Shown piece by piece: positions 18,799-29,500 of a DNA stretch of 58,760 nt (positions are counted from its first letter, which is position 1; the number at the start of each line of letters is the position of its first letter). The DNA comes from Arthrobacter cryoconiti. Lineage in GTDB: Bacteria > Actinomycetota > Actinomycetes > Actinomycetales > Micrococcaceae. The notes beneath the pieces are model-generated. The model did not search any database. It worked only from the letters and a program-made list of their open reading frames with translations, and was not told the DNA's origin. The DNA lies in NCBI RefSeq assembly GCF_020905375.1, contig NZ_JAJJBU010000002.1, positions 1 through 58,760 on the forward strand, read 5' to 3'. The position numbers were made by a program, and so were the translations under genes.

Positions 18799-21659
18799 TG
18801 ACAAGTACGACGACGGAGCAGGGTTTTGCGATCGGCTCACTTGTCGCTGCGCGCGGCAGAGAATGGGTTGTCTTGCCAGAGAGTCAAACCGATTTTCTGG
18901 TGCTTCGACCCATCGGAGGCACTGACGACGACATTGCCGGCGTCATCCCGGCCATCGAGGACGTCGTCCACGCATCATTCGGGCTGCCATCAGCCACCGA
19001 CTTTGGTGATGACCGCAGTGCACGGCTGTTGCGCGATGCCCTGCGGATCGGTTTCCGCTCCAGCGGCGGTCCCTTCCGTTCGCTTGCCGGGCTGAACGTC
19101 AGCCCCCGCCCCTACCAGCTCGTCCCCTTGTTGTTGGCGCTCCGCCAAGACGTGGTTCGGCTCCTGATCGCCGATGACGTCGGAATTGGCAAGACCATTG
19201 AAGCAGGCCTGATTGCCTCCGAACTTATCGCCCAGGGTGACGCGGATGGTCTGGCGGTGCTGTGCCCTCCTAGCCTCGCCCAACAGTGGCAGCAGGAGCT
19301 TTCGGAAAAGTTTGGTATCGACGCCAAGCTAGTTCTTCCAGGAACAGTGAAGAGGCTTCAAAAAGAAGCCGGATACGACAAGTCGATCTTCGAGTACTTC
19401 AAATACACAATCGTCTCCACTGACTTCATTAAGTCCGAGTCCAAACGACATGACTTTATGAGGACAGCCCCAAACTTAGTCATTGTTGATGAGGCCCACG
19501 GCGTCAGTGCCGACGACTCCGGCAAGGGCGGCGCTGGCCGGACCCAACGCTATGAATTGGTGCGGGGCCTGGCCGACGATCCGGAGCGTCATCTCCTGTT
19601 GGTCACAGCCACCCCTCACAGTGGCAACGACGGTGCCTTCCGAAATTTGATTGGCCTGCTGGATAACTCGCTCAAGACTGCCGATCTCTCAACCGAGAGC
19701 GGCCGCCGCAAGTTGGCCGACCACATGGTTCAGCGCCGCCGCGTGGACATTCGCAGCTACCTAAAGTCGGACACCAAATTCCCCGATGACCGGCAAACCG
19801 TCGAAGTTGCCTACAAACTTTCCCCGGAGCACCGGGCATTTTTTGATGCCGTTCTCGACTACGTCCGAGGACAGGTACAGGACAACTCGGGCACCAAACG
19901 CGACCAGCGCATTCGTTGGTGGTCCGCACTTTCGCTCCTGCGCGCTATGGCATCTTCACCGGCTTCTGCGGCTGCGACATTGGGCACAAGGGCCATCGGT
20001 GAAGAAGCGGAAACTCGCGAAGCTGCCGAAAAACGCGGTATGGCCGTTGTTATGGACCAGGTGGAGGACGACGGTGGAGAAGCCATCGACGTCGTTCCAG
20101 GCTCACGTCCGAACACGATGGATGAGTCCTCGTCCCAGAAACGCAGTCTCAATACCTTCCTGAAAACAGCCAGACACCTCCAAGAGCACCCAGAGCTGGA
20201 TACCAAACTCCTGCTGCTTTTGAAGCGGACCAAGAATCTGATCGCCGATGGGTACCAGCCCATAGTCTTCTGCCGGTTCATCCCGACGGCGCATTATGTT
20301 GCCGAATACTTGCGCGATGCCGGCAAGAAGAAATTCGATGTCGAAGTTGTCACCGGCGAGCTTCCCTCGGAGGAACGCGCCGCTCGCATTGCCGCACAGG
20401 CCGAGCGTGCGCAGGACGTACCCAAGATCCTCGTGGCCACGGATTGCCTGTCGGAAGGTGTAAACCTGCAGGACGGTTTCCAGGCCGTCATCCACTATGA
20501 CCTTGCCTGGAACCCTACCCGGCATGAACAGCGAGAGGGCCGTGTTGACCGCTTCGGCCAGCTGTCCGAGACCGTTCGAGCCCTGACGCTTTACGGGGAC
20601 GACAACGGCATCGACGGTATTGTCTTGGAAGTCCTGCTCCGTAAGCATGAGAGCATCCGCCGGGATTTGGGTATCAGTGTCCCGGTGCCGCCCAAGAGCG
20701 ATCAGGTTCTGGCGGCCCTCTTGGAAGGCATTCTCATGCGGGGCAAGGACGGAGACCAGCTGGAATTGTTCACGTTGACACCCGAGGCAGAGCAATTTGA
20801 TGCTGATTGGCGCAGCAGCGCCGAGCAGGAAAAGATCAGCCGGTCTCGGTTCGCGCAAAACGCTGTGCGGCCTGAAGAGGTGGAAAAAGTGGTGGAGGCT
20901 GCCAAACGGAGTTTGGGGGATCCTGACGACGTTGCAGCATTTGTTCGTGCCGCATTGGAAGAAACTGGTGCGCATATTCAGGACTCTGAGAACGGTTTCA
21001 CTGCCGAGTTAACCGCTGCTGTCGCTGGAGTCCGCAGTGCGCTTAGAACGGACAAGGCTATGCGCTTTGTCAGTGACTTCCCGGCGCCCCGCAATGCTGC
21101 GGTTCTGGTCCGGACCGATCCAGCCGTTGCTGCAGCCGCCAACTACGTGCTGAATTCAGCCTTGGATGTGCAGCTCTCGGGCAAGGAACGTCCCGCCCGG
21201 CGTTGCGGTTTCATCAAGACGAACGACGTCGAACAGCTCACAGTTGCGCTGTTGGTGCGTTTCCGCACCAAGTTGGTGCTCCCAGCCCGGTTGGGAGACA
21301 GAACCGACATGGCCGAGGAAGCCCGGGTGCTGGCGTTTACCGGCTCCCCGAAGAATCCAATCTGGTTGGCGGAGGATCAGGTGGAGGCCTTGCTGGAATC
21401 CAAGCCGTCGGCCAATACCGGGGACGTCGGCAACATGATGACAAACATCCTGGACTCCATACCATTGTTGACCCCGCAGCTTAATGAAAAGGCGCAGGAA
21501 GTGGCGGATCAAATCCGCGATGCCCACCGCGAGGTCCGCATTGCCGCACGTGGCGACCGCGCCGGTCAACTGGGTATTCGTGGCCTCAGCGTTGAAGCCA
21601 ATCTTCCCGTCGATATACTCGGCGTCTATGTCTACAGCCCGGCCGGAGGCAACAATTGA
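18798..21659 (+). CDS. SNF2-family helicase (RapA/HepA-like, DrmD-like)
   Basis: A 953-residue Swi2/Snf2 ATPase resembling DrmD of class 1 DISARM. Motifs: DDVGIGKTIEAGLIASEL (Walker A) near 127, IVDEAHG (DEAH) near 231, LLLVTATPHSG (motif III), ILVATDCLSEGVNLQ and NPTRHEQREGRVDRFGQ (motifs V-VI) near 550-585. It probably translocates on double-stranded DNA using ATP. The GTG start overlaps the stop of the upstream helicase by one base and the TGA overlaps the start of the methyltransferase, so translation is coupled. The C-terminal 350 residues are unassigned and may contact the partner proteins. Confidence 0.85.
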   Translation: MTSTTTEQGFAIGSLVAARGREWVVLPESQTDFLVLRPIGGTDDDIAGVIPAIEDVVHASFGLPSATDFGDDRSARLLRDALRIGFRSSGGPFRSLAGLNVSPRPYQLVPLLLALRQDVVRLLIADDVGIGKTIEAGLIASELIAQGDADGLAVLCPPSLAQQWQQELSEKFGIDAKLVLPGTVKRLQKEAGYDKSIFEYFKYTIVSTDFIKSESKRHDFMRTAPNLVIVDEAHGVSADDSGKGGAGRTQRYELVRGLADDPERHLLLVTATPHSGNDGAFRNLIGLLDNSLKTADLSTESGRRKLADHMVQRRRVDIRSYLKSDTKFPDDRQTVEVAYKLSPEHRAFFDAVLDYVRGQVQDNSGTKRDQRIRWWSALSLLRAMASSPASAAATLGTRAIGEEAETREAAEKRGMAVVMDQVEDDGGEAIDVVPGSRPNTMDESSSQKRSLNTFLKTARHLQEHPELDTKLLLLLKRTKNLIADGYQPIVFCRFIPTAHYVAEYLRDAGKKKFDVEVVTGELPSEERAARIAAQAERAQDVPKILVATDCLSEGVNLQDGFQAVIHYDLAWNPTRHEQREGRVDRFGQLSETVRALTLYGDDNGIDGIVLEVLLRKHESIRRDLGISVPVPPKSDQVLAALLEGILMRGKDGDQLELFTLTPEAEQFDADWRSSAEQEKISRSRFAQNAVRPEEVEKVVEAAKRSLGDPDDVAAFVRAALEETGAHIQDSENGFTAELTAAVAGVRSALRTDKAMRFVSDFPAPRNAAVLVRTDPAVAAAANYVLNSALDVQLSGKERPARRCGFIKTNDVEQLTVALLVRFRTKLVLPARLGDRTDMAEEARVLAFTGSPKNPIWLAEDQVEALLESKPSANTGDVGNMMTNILDSIPLLTPQLNEKAQEVADQIRDAHREVRIAARGDRAGQLGIRGLSVEANLPVDILGVYVYSPAGGNN

Positions 21660-24600
21660 GCACCGCATTTCAAGCCATCACCGTTGTGGGCGGCGTTGTC
21701 CCACCTTCCTTGTTGGGCCGTATCCAGTCCGGTGAAGTTAACGACGTCAAGAGCTTGGCTCCGGCCGGCTACCACCTGATCGGCACCGAAACAATCCGTG
21801 ACGCCGCCTCGCGAACCTGGATGTACCTGCAGGACGCCTGGAGCGCTTGGCGAGAATCCGATGCCTCGAAACGACCCGACGGAGAAGGCGCCGGAACCGG
21901 TGACGCCCGGCAAAAGTGGCTTCTTGTCCTGCTGCGCGAGCTTGGTTATGGCCATGTTCAGGTTACCCCTGGCGGCCTGACTATCGGCGAGGACAGCTAC
22001 CCCATATCGCACCGGTGGGAGTCCGTTCCTATCCATTTGTTGGGTCCAGGACTGAATCTGGACAAGCGGACTCCGAAAGAGGCCGGTGCCGCACGACGCG
22101 CTCCACAGGCAATGGTGCAGGAATTCCTCAATCGCGAGGACAACTACTTGTGGGCCATTCTGAGCAATGGGCTGAAGCTGCGTCTGCTCCGTGATTCCAC
22201 CGCACTGGCGGGTTCGGCATACATCGAATTTGACCTTGAAACGATCTTCGATTCAGATCTGTATTCAGAGTTTCAGCTTCTGTGGCAGCTGTGTCATGAG
22301 TCCCGACTTGCCAAGCGGGGTGGTGCCGATGCTCCGGCCGACGACTGTTGGTTGGAAACTTGGCGCAGCGAATCCGTGCAGGCCGGGGCCCGTGCGCTGG
22401 ATAAACTCGGCTCCGGAGTCGAAAACGCACTTAACAGCCTTGGCACAGGGTTCCTGCGTCATCCTGACAACAGCTGGCTCCTCGAAGCATTGCACACGGG
22501 CGAACTCCGACACCGCGACTTCCACAAGGCCCTTCTTCGCACCGCCTATAGGCTTCTCTTCCTCTTTGTAGTGGAAGACCGTGGGGCACTCCTTGATCCT
22601 GAAGCCAACAAACTATCCCGCCAACGTTACGATGACTATTTCTCCACGCATCGATTGCGCAAGATGGCAAGGACGCGCGACGGCGGTCCTCATCCCGACC
22701 TGTGGCGCACACAAAAGATGGTACTTTCAGCCCTCGGCGGCGAAGGCCTGACAACAATTGGGCTGCCGGCCCTGGGCGGTCTCTTCGACCCAGACCCGCG
22801 AGCCAAAAAGGTTGAAGGGCAGTCACAAGACGACCTCCTTCTGGGTGCAGAGCTGGCCAATCAGGACTTCCTGAAAGCAATCCGCAGTTTAGGGTGGGTG
22901 TTGGGCAAATCCGGGCGTATGCAGCCGGTGGACTATCGCCACTTGGGAGCTGAAGAACTGGGCTCCGTTTATGAGTCGCTGTTGGAGTTTGTGGCCAAGG
23001 TTGACACTGAAACACGCTCATTCAAGCTGGCCCTCTTGTCCGGTAACGACCGCAAGACCACAGGCTCTTACTACACGCCGCCCAATCTGGTTTCCGCACT
23101 GCTGGACACGGCCTTGGATCCGCTTCTAGACGCTGCCGTCAACGGTGGCGGCAATACGGCGGACAGAGAGTCCCGCCTACTGGCCCTGACCGTTTGCGAC
23201 CCGGCCTCCGGTTCCGGAGGGTTTCTGGTTGCCGCTGCCCGACGTATTGCACGTCGTGTGGCCGAGGTCCGCGCCGGCGACAATGAGCCGACTCCTTCGG
23301 AGGTGCAAACTGCCCTGCACGATGTGGTCGAACGCTGCATCTACGGCGTAGATATGAACGACCTTGCCGCAGAGTTGGCCAAGGTGTCTCTGTGGCTCGA
23401 AGCCATGCAGCCCGGAAAACCATTGGGATTCCTGGACGCACGCATCAAGATCGGCAACAGCCTCCTCGGCACGACACCGGCACTCCTTGCGGGCGGTGTT
23501 CCGGACGGGGCCTTCACAGTCCTGGAAGGGGACGATAAGAAGCACGCTGCGGAAGCCAAGAAACGAAACAAGGCCGAGAACACACGCACAGTAGACCAAT
23601 TATTTGGATCCCTGGGCCAAGATGCCTTCAGCTTTGGCGGCACAACGTCAGCACTGGCCACTCTAATCAGCCAACGCCAGAATCTCGTAAAACCAGTCTC
23701 GAGCGCCCAAGAAGCGCGTGCACGAGCCAAGGCCTACACAGCCTTCGACCAGTCCGAAGGCATGGAACAAAAACGGCTCCACGCCGACGCATGGTGCGCA
23801 GCCTTTGTCTGGCCACTGAAAGTAGGCGAACCTGAACCTCCGACGTCTTCCATCGTCCGGCAATTGGGTGAGTCCGGCACGTCGGCTGGCTACGCGGAAA
23901 CTGTGGAGCTTGTCCGCAAGCTGGCCCACGACTATCGCTTCTTCCATTGGCACCTGGAGTATCCAGAAATCTTTGGGGACTCCGAAGCCAGCGACGACGT
24001 CGGTGCGGAGGGATGGCCTGGAGGTTTTTCCTGCATGCTTGGTAACCCGCCGTGGGAACGTGTCAAGCTTCAGGAGCAGGAGTTCTTTGCAGCCCGTAAT
24101 GAGGCAATTGCAAAGGCGCCGAATGCGGCCGCAAGAACGCGTTTGATCAAGAACTTGGTTGATGACGATCCGATTCTCCATCGCGACTTTTTGCAGGCCA
24201 AACGTGAGGCTGAGGGGCAGAGCGTTTCCATGCGAACTTCTGGCCGTTACCCGTTCAATGGGCGCGGAGATGTCAATACTTATGCGGTGTTTGCTGAGCT
24301 TTTCCGAAGTTTGACAGGCCCTCACGGCCGCTCGGGTGTCATCGTCCCCACGGGCATTGCCACAGACGCAACCACCCAGTATTTCTTCAAGGATCTCGTA
24401 GAGAGCAGCACCATCGCAGCACTGTATGACTTTGAAAACCGGGCCCCACTTTTTCAGGACGTCGATTCAAGGTTCAAGTTCTGCTTGCTAACGGTAGCGG
24501 GCCGGGAGGCGAAGGAAGAAACAGCATCATTCGCGTTCTTCCTTCACGACCCTGCTGATATTTCGGTGTCGGAGTTCGACCTCAGTCCGGCGGAGATCAA

Positions 24601-25669
24601 ACTGATCAATCCAAACACGGGAACCTTGCCGATCTTCCGGACGCGCCGTGATGCGGAAATCACCCTCGGCATCTATCGTCGCGTGCCAGTCCTTATCAAT
24701 GAGAGCGACCCCATCAACGGCAACCCATGGGGCGTCTCCTTCATGACGATGTTCCACATGTCGAATGATTCTCACCTGTTCTATACCCGTGAACAACTCG
24801 AGAACGACGGCTGGACCCTTAACGGCAACGCCTTCGAGCGCGAAATCGTCGGGGGGGGGGGTGATAGAATGCTTCCTCTTTATGAAGCGAAGATGTTCCA
24901 CCAATTCGATCACCGTTGGGCAACCTACGATGGCCTCGACGTTCGCGATGCCTCACTTGCAGAGAAGTGCAACAAGGCATTCACGGTGCTCCCGCGTTAC
25001 TGGGTTGCCGATGAGGAAATCAATGCCCGCCTGTCGGGAAAATGGGATAAGTCATGGCTGCTGGCCTTCCGCGACATTGCACGGTCGACAGACGAACGCA
25101 CAATGATCGCCAGCGCATTGCCACGAGTTGCCGTGGGACACACAGCGCCAATTGTTGATGCAGATTGTCCGCTGGTTCTCAGCGCCATGTGGGCCTCGTT
25201 GGCGTTCGACTACGTTGCACGACAAAAAGTTGGTGGCACCCACATGACGTACTCCTACCTCAAGCAACTACCGATGTTGGATCGCGAGACCCTCGAAGCA
25301 CCAGCTTTATGGGACAGCACTCAGTCGCTCCGGGAGTGGATTGAAGACCGTGCATTGAGGTTGATAGTCACTGCGGACGATGTCGTCTCTGCGTTGGAAA
25401 CGAACACGATCGAATGGAACGATTCGGAGCGTCTAATCATTCGTGCCGAACTCGACGCCGCATTTCTGGTCCTATTTGGCGCTACCAGAACGGACGCTGA
25501 ACATATCTTGGACTCATTCCCGATCGTACGACGCAAAGAATGGATCGAGCATGGCCGATTCCTCACGAAGGAACGCGTTCTGGATTCATTTGATCAGCTG
25601 CGTGATGCCATGAACGCCGGGCTGCCATACAACTCAAGGTTGAATACCTCGCAAGGAGCCACAGCATGA
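21656..25669 (+). CDS. N6-adenine DNA methyltransferase (DrmMI/PglX/Eco57I-like), phase-variable candidate
   Basis: A 1337-residue gamma-type adenine methyltransferase. Motif X-like TGSYYTPPNLVSALLD lies near 468, motif I DPASGSGGFLVAAARRI near 515 (AdoMet binding), and motif IV NPPW near 797 (catalysis). The region from about 1071 to the end is the target-recognition part: its ends are nearly identical to the next gene's product while its centre differs. An 11-G tract encodes Gly1066-Gly1069 exactly at the core/recognition junction and is in frame as written. The start is a TTG inside the stop of the SNF2 gene. Likely role: marks host DNA and supplies specificity to the defence complex. Full length is larger than DNA-modifying PglX enzymes only slightly. 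Confidence 0.87.
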   Translation: MSTAFQAITVVGGVVPPSLLGRIQSGEVNDVKSLAPAGYHLIGTETIRDAASRTWMYLQDAWSAWRESDASKRPDGEGAGTGDARQKWLLVLLRELGYGHVQVTPGGLTIGEDSYPISHRWESVPIHLLGPGLNLDKRTPKEAGAARRAPQAMVQEFLNREDNYLWAILSNGLKLRLLRDSTALAGSAYIEFDLETIFDSDLYSEFQLLWQLCHESRLAKRGGADAPADDCWLETWRSESVQAGARALDKLGSGVENALNSLGTGFLRHPDNSWLLEALHTGELRHRDFHKALLRTAYRLLFLFVVEDRGALLDPEANKLSRQRYDDYFSTHRLRKMARTRDGGPHPDLWRTQKMVLSALGGEGLTTIGLPALGGLFDPDPRAKKVEGQSQDDLLLGAELANQDFLKAIRSLGWVLGKSGRMQPVDYRHLGAEELGSVYESLLEFVAKVDTETRSFKLALLSGNDRKTTGSYYTPPNLVSALLDTALDPLLDAAVNGGGNTADRESRLLALTVCDPASGSGGFLVAAARRIARRVAEVRAGDNEPTPSEVQTALHDVVERCIYGVDMNDLAAELAKVSLWLEAMQPGKPLGFLDARIKIGNSLLGTTPALLAGGVPDGAFTVLEGDDKKHAAEAKKRNKAENTRTVDQLFGSLGQDAFSFGGTTSALATLISQRQNLVKPVSSAQEARARAKAYTAFDQSEGMEQKRLHADAWCAAFVWPLKVGEPEPPTSSIVRQLGESGTSAGYAETVELVRKLAHDYRFFHWHLEYPEIFGDSEASDDVGAEGWPGGFSCMLGNPPWERVKLQEQEFFAARNEAIAKAPNAAARTRLIKNLVDDDPILHRDFLQAKREAEGQSVSMRTSGRYPFNGRGDVNTYAVFAELFRSLTGPHGRSGVIVPTGIATDATTQYFFKDLVESSTIAALYDFENRAPLFQDVDSRFKFCLLTVAGREAKEETASFAFFLHDPADISVSEFDLSPAEIKLINPNTGTLPIFRTRRDAEITLGIYRRVPVLINESDPINGNPWGVSFMTMFHMSNDSHLFYTREQLENDGWTLNGNAFEREIVGGGGDRMLPLYEAKMFHQFDHRWATYDGLDVRDASLAEKCNKAFTVLPRYWVADEEINARLSGKWDKSWLLAFRDIARSTDERTMIASALPRVAVGHTAPIVDADCPLVLSAMWASLAFDYVARQKVGGTHMTYSYLKQLPMLDRETLEAPALWDSTQSLREWIEDRALRLIVTADDVVSALETNTIEWNDSERLIIRAELDAAFLVLFGATRTDAEHILDSFPIVRRKEWIEHGRFLTKERVLDSFDQLRDAMNAGLPYNSRLNTSQGATA
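24851..24861 (+). repeat. Poly-G tract (11 G) within the methyltransferase gene
   Basis: Uninterrupted run of 11 G, followed by TGATAGAATG. With 11 G the frame stays open (Gly-Gly-Gly-Gly-Asp-Arg-Met). With 12 G the next codons are TGA TAG. With 10 G the frame runs to a stop at 25106. The ATG at 24869 is seven bases after the tract, so the G run could also serve as a ribosome-binding site. Such tracts are classic slipped-strand phase-variation sites; pglX of Streptomyces coelicolor is a known precedent. Confidence 0.75.
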
Positions 25670-26526
25670 CCACGACCACCGAACGCATGCTTCCCCTCTA
25701 CGAAGCCAAGATGATCCACCAGTTCGATCATCGCTGGGCAACCTATGAAGGTCTCCATGTAAGGGACGTTACGGTGGAAGAGAAAGCTGATCCATCGTTC
25801 ACGGTTCTCCCGAGATACTGGATTGAAAATACAGAAGTTGAATCTACTCTCAGCGAGGACTGGGTTGTGGGATTCCGCGATATTGCGCGAGCGACTGATG
25901 AAAGAACTACGATTTGCACGAATTTCCCGAGAGCTGGGGTTGGAAATAAGCTGCCAATTCTTCGATCGTCTGATGCGGATATATGGGTACTACCTACAAT
26001 ACTAAGTTCATTCGCTCAAGATTTTGTAAGTCGAACCAAGATCAGTAGTACTTCGTTGAACTTTTTCTTGGTAAAGCAGTTTCCGGTGCTTCCTCCGTCG
26101 ATACTTCGTGGGCCTACTAAATGGGACCATCCAGAGACTCTTCTGATCGATTGGATAGGGCCCAGAGTGGCGGAGCTGGAATATATGACGCACGAGGTAA
26201 TCCCAGCGTCTGCACAGAAACTGGAGTGTGGCGGCCCCTTCGTCTGGAATTCTGAACGACGCTCTCAAATTCGCGCCGAACTTGATGCGGCCTTCTTCTA
26301 CCTCTATGGCATTGTTCGCAGCGACGTCGATTACATCATGAACACATTTCCCATCGTGAAGCGCAAGGATGAATCTGTCTTCGGGGAATTCCAAACGAAA
26401 CGTCTGATCTTGGAAGCGTACGATGCCATGCAAGTCGCCATCGTTACCGGCGTTCCGTTCGAGTCCACACTCAATCCACCTCCGGGTCAGGGCCTCCGTC
26501 ATCCTGCAAAGGAAACCGTCTCATGA
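25666..26526 (+). CDS. Stand-alone target-recognition subunit paralogous to the methyltransferase C-terminus
   Basis: A 286-residue protein with no methyltransferase motif. Residues 7-34 match methyltransferase residues 1071-1098 at 25 of 28 positions (RMLPLYEAKM then HQFDHRWATY). The segments FRDIARATDERT and RAELDAAFFYLYG...FPIVKRKD are also shared. The middle 100 or so residues diverge, as expected for a target-recognition domain with different specificity. Its ATG overlaps the methyltransferase stop (ATGA) and its own stop overlaps the McrB-like start (ATGA), so it is co-translated. It has its own start and looks intact, not like debris. Probable function: an alternative specificity subunit used in trans, or a donor for recombination. 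Confidence 0.75.
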   Translation: MTTTTERMLPLYEAKMIHQFDHRWATYEGLHVRDVTVEEKADPSFTVLPRYWIENTEVESTLSEDWVVGFRDIARATDERTTICTNFPRAGVGNKLPILRSSDADIWVLPTILSSFAQDFVSRTKISSTSLNFFLVKQFPVLPPSILRGPTKWDHPETLLIDWIGPRVAELEYMTHEVIPASAQKLECGGPFVWNSERRSQIRAELDAAFFYLYGIVRSDVDYIMNTFPIVKRKDESVFGEFQTKRLILEAYDAMQVAIVTGVPFESTLNPPPGQGLRHPAKETVS

Positions 26527-29500
26527 GCACACAGCAGTGGAAAGAATTCATGGAATTTGCGGCCAAATTCGCCAAAACGGTCGATCTTGATGCCGAAGAA
26601 TATGACTACAAGCTGGTCCTCGCTGAACGGTTGACGCAGACGAGAGAGTTGTTCCTTTCAAAGGACTCGGGATGGTTCGAGGCGCTGCGTAAGGACATTG
26701 CGTCGTCGAACCTCATGAACCAATACTTCATGATGCGGCTGATAGAGAAAGGGCGGACGCAGCCAGACGACCTTTGGGACATCATCAATCTGCTCTGGCG
26801 TAGGGATGAACCGTCTGCAGATCATATTGATGATTTCAGCGAACGCCTACGGCCCTTCAATCCCCAGCAACTGTCTGTCGGTGGAATCGTGGGATTCGCA
26901 TCTCTGCTGCTAATGACGCGTGATCCTCATCGTTTTCCGCCTTACCGAGCGCGGGCCGTCAAGAAGTTCCTAAAACTTGTCGGATGGGATGACCGAGGCT
27001 CCAACGGAACACCATCGCGCCGATACGAGCTCTTGCTGGAGGCCTTGGACGAGATGCTTCGGCTGGCACCAGACGCGGGGATCGTGCTCCGGGACCGGCT
27101 GGACGCCCAAGGTCTTCTCTGGACAGTAATGAATGTTGATCCTACTGGGGAGTGGTCTTCAATAGAAGCCGCTGCACTGCGAAATTGGCGAGGAGAAGAA
27201 ATGACAATAGTCGAAACTGACTATGTTCGCGGATTTGGGCTCGAACCGGTATTGGAAACCGCTGCGCGATTGATCATTGATGCCGGTATTCGAGGAGAGT
27301 CGTCACCGTTCTGGCCCCAAGGTTGTTCGTGGACAGAACAGAATGCAGCTGAATTGATCAAGCGCATTTATGAGAACTTTGACGGTGGCGACGATCCGTT
27401 CATGGTGAAACTGGAACGACAGCTCAGTGGCGCCGCCGTTGGGGTTTACGTCCTGGCGGCAGAGTTCATGGCTCTGCATATGCTTCCCCTGATCAATGTT
27501 CGAAGTGAGACGAAACTATCCAGAGTCGAAGAGATCCTTGGCTGGAGTGGTGAGAGCCTGGCGATTCCCGACGTCATCAGGGCCGGTCTGTTTGCCGGAG
27601 GTTCATTCCATGGAGGAACCGGTTTCAATGTAAGAATGTGGCGGCACTTCTGTTGGCTTGCAAGGTTTGTCTTGCAGGTGCGTACGACATCGGCCAGAGA
27701 ACTGGAAGACGATCTCGCAGATCCTAGGAAGTTTGCCCTGCTCACGGAGTCTGTTCCGGACGACCCTCTGGGCATCAAATACTCGCTGGAGTACCTGGCG
27801 TGGCCAACATACTTTGAACCCATCACGAGCAGGACTCACCGTGTGCGCATCCAACAAGCATTCGCGGCGGACATCGAGGGAACATCCGGCTCAACGGATC
27901 CGGATATTTCTTGGGACCTGCATCGAATTCGGCAAGTCCACGAGGCCGCAGCCGACGGTCCGTCGGTGGACTGGTACGTGGAGCCCTACTTCAGCCGATG
28001 GATGAAGGGCGGTGTTAGCGGCCAGCGAGCATGGCTTGTCCGGCAGAGCCAGGGTGGTGTCGCCATGCTGGATTCATGGCTTGAATGTGGTTTCATTTCC
28101 ACACGCGCCCAGCATTTAGGTTCTCCCAAACCCGGGTCAGGATTCGACGATGTCCAGACCGCCGTCAACCAGGGATACCAGCACATCGATTACTCGGAGC
28201 GGAAGGCCCGTGCACAAGAGTACTTTCGATTCTTGAGCCAGATGAAACCGGATGATTTCGTGCTGACTGCTGCCGAGGGCGAGCTGTATCTCGGCATCGT
28301 ATCGGGCGACGCCGAATATGCAGACGATGAGACTTCCCGGCTGCGTCGCCGCGTAGATTGGCAATCGAACGGCATTAGCAGTGAAAACTTGCCGGCGCCG
28401 CTTCCTCGTCTGCTCGAGGAACAAGGCTCCGTGGTAGACCTGACGGACGCGCTCTCTGTGATCGCACCTTGGTTCGTAACAGACTTAGACCTCCCCTCGG
28501 ACAAGGCGGACCTGGCACCCCAGCCGCAACCCGCCGTCGTACCTTCCCTGCGGGAAGCGACTCCGGAGCTTGCCCGCAAGCTCTACGTTCCCCGCGACGA
28601 TCTCCAGGAAATAATCCGGTTGCTGCAGACCCGGCAACAGATCGTGTTCTATGGCCCTCCAGGAACGGGCAAGACATTCTTGGCTGGCAAGATTGCCAGG
28701 TTCCTAGCTGGGGACGAACATGGCGACCACGTCAAGACTGTGCAGTTCCACCCGTCCTATGCCTATGAGGATTTCTTTGAAGGCTACCGCCCGGCGAAGG
28801 CCGAAGGTGGCAACGTCGGATTCGCGCTAGAGCCGGGACCGCTGCGACGCATTGCCGCCGAGGCTGCCGCTGACGGCAACCGAGACAAGCCTTACTTCTT
28901 GATCATCGACGAGATGAACCGTGGAAACCTGGCAAAGATTTTTGGCGAATTGTATTTCCTGCTGGAGTACCGGGAACAGAGCATCAATCTCCAGTACAAC
29001 TCGGAACAGACCTTTGTGTTGCCCCCGAACCTCTTTATTATCGGCACGATGAACACTGCCGATCGCTCGATTGCGATGGTGGATGCGGCCATCCGACGCA
29101 GATTTGCCTTCGTTGAGCTGCACCCACAAGACGGGATGATCGCCGGCATGTTGGAACGGTTCCTTGAAGGCAATGGAAAGCCGCTGCTTCGATCGAGTCT
29201 GCTCAATGCGTTGAATTCCGAAATCGAGGAAACCAGCCGTGACTTGATGATAGGACCTTCGTATTTCATGAAGGCACACGCAGAGAGTAACCAAGGGCTG
29301 GCTGACATTTGGAAGTATGAGCTGCTGCCTCTCTTGGAGGAGCAATACTTTGGTCGAATGAGCCGAGACAAAGTGCGGGAGAAATTTGGGCTGGAAACGT
29401 TGCTAAAGAAGGTTGCTTTGCTAGCCGGCCCGATTGACATGCTCGTTGATGAGTCCACTGACGCCAGCTTCGACGGAGAAACCCATGCCTCGAGTATTGA

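Noticed and set aside
21656-25669. Methyltransferase read as a frameshifted pseudogene because of the poly-G tract
   Set aside because: With the 11 G shown, the frame is open from start to stop and all motifs are present.
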